This document shows, one piece after another, positions 5,412-5,822 of a stretch of DNA of 5,822 bases. A program made the position numbers and the translations under genes. How positions within the stretch are numbered: the first letter of the stretch is position 1; the number at the start of each line of letters is the position of its first letter. The notes beneath the pieces are model-generated. The model worked only from the letters and a program-made list of their open reading frames with translations. It was not told the origin of the DNA and did no database searches. The DNA is from Verrucomicrobia subdivision 3 bacterium UBA7542. GTDB taxonomy: Bacteria; Verrucomicrobiota; Verrucomicrobiia; Limisphaerales; UBA11358. Location of the stretch: assembly GCA_002479245.1 (NCBI GenBank), contig DLMG01000350.1:1-5822 (forward strand), read 5' to 3'.

Positions 5412-5822
5412 ATTTGAAGTCGCCCACGGCGGTGGGGAAGCGTCCGTTCAAGGCCATGTTGGGGTTGCGGATGAGGCGCAGCCGGAGCGTGAACGGAAAC
5501 GCCTCGGTGAACGCCTTGTCTTGGAAGATGCCGCTGCGAATTATCTGGCCGGTGACAGCGGCGAGCACCTCGTTGTCGCGAGTGGCCAGAATGTCTATCT
5601 GGCCAATCTCGGCTTTCTGGTGCAACTGTTTGGCGCGAAATTCGACCATCTCTTTGACGCGCTCATCCTGCGCCTTTGCCAACGCGGGTTTGAGGAACAT
5701 CAATTTGAGCAAGTCGGGATTGTCGAAGTCCTTGGGATTGCGTTCGAGGAAAGCCATCGTTGCGAGTTCGGCCTGCTGGACGTGCAAATCCTTGGCCTCC
5801 GAAAACTGGAGCAACGGACTCA
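5395..5822 (-). CDS. traE: TraE/VirB8-like T4SS protein, N-terminus beyond window
   Basis: The frame runs from the right edge to TAA at 5397-5395, with about 141 complete visible residues. A TTG at 5814 is an internal codon: the frame is open further right, and the expected N-terminal membrane anchor must lie outside the window. The visible part is the periplasmic domain. It has a helical segment with a Leu-Leu pair followed by KPALAKAQDE, then HQKAEIGQIDIL, VLAAVTGQIIRSG, FTLRLRLIRNP and a final NGRFPTAVGDFKYEI. The alternating strands after a helix, ending in a short beta strand, match the TraE/VirB8 plan. These proteins are inner-membrane assembly factors of the channel. The gene lies immediately 5' of the TraK-like gene with a 17-nt overlap, as traE precedes traK in F-type systems. 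Sequence similarity to F TraE is weak by eye, so the call rests on fold pattern plus synteny. Confidence 0.75.
   Translation of the reverse strand, partial: SPLLQFSEAKDLHVQQAELATMAFLERNPKDFDNPDLLKLMFLKPALAKAQDERVKEMVEFRAKQLHQKAEIGQIDILATRDNEVLAAVTGQIIRSGIFQDKAFTEAFPFTLRLRLIRNPNMALNGRFPTAVGDFKYEINR

Overview
The window looks like part of a mobile or integrated conjugative element from a Gram-negative bacterium. Signal-peptide, lipoprotein and VirB10-type envelope proteins imply an outer membrane. The DNA is moderately GC-rich, and most genes lack a clear Shine-Dalgarno sequence. The protein style reminds me of Verrucomicrobiota or related PVC bacteria, but that is an impression from memory, not a demonstration.

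Layout. (1) Positions 1-678, plus strand: the 3' part of an uncharacterised cytosolic protein whose frame is open through the left edge. (2) Positions 745-2246, minus strand: a two-gene AbiE-type toxin-antitoxin operon, antitoxin AbiEi followed by nucleotidyltransferase toxin AbiEii, overlapping by ATGA. It converges on gene 1. An AT-rich regulatory region precedes it (about 2247-2335), holding two related 11-bp palindromes centred 31 bp apart. (3) Positions 2328-2368: a strong minus-strand intrinsic terminator that insulates the AbiE operon from the transcription unit upstream. (4) Positions 2404-5822, minus strand: the distal end of a type IV secretion (conjugation) operon. In transcription order it holds a TraE/VirB8-like protein (start outside the window), a TraK/VirB9-like protein with a signal peptide, a TraB/VirB10-like protein, a lipoprotein in the place of TraV/VirB7, and a small charged protein of unknown function. 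The order traE-traK-traB-(lipoprotein) is that of F-type conjugation systems. The first four genes overlap (17, 4 and 4 nt), suggesting translational coupling. A perfect 9-bp hairpin separates the lipoprotein gene from the last gene.

How it fits together. The TraE-, TraK-, TraB-like proteins and the lipoprotein should form the inner-membrane-to-outer-membrane core of a mating channel. The AbiE pair next to it may act as phage defence and/or an addiction module that stabilises the element, as reported for the AbiE-related MosAT pair of SXT-family ICEs. The conjugation and AbiE families are known. The less familiar parts are the lipoprotein's histidine/aromatic-rich block, the small charged protein, the left-edge protein, and the AbiE operator architecture. 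I found no tRNA, rRNA, CRISPR array, insertion sequence or attachment site, and no gene-free stretch longer than 300 bases.
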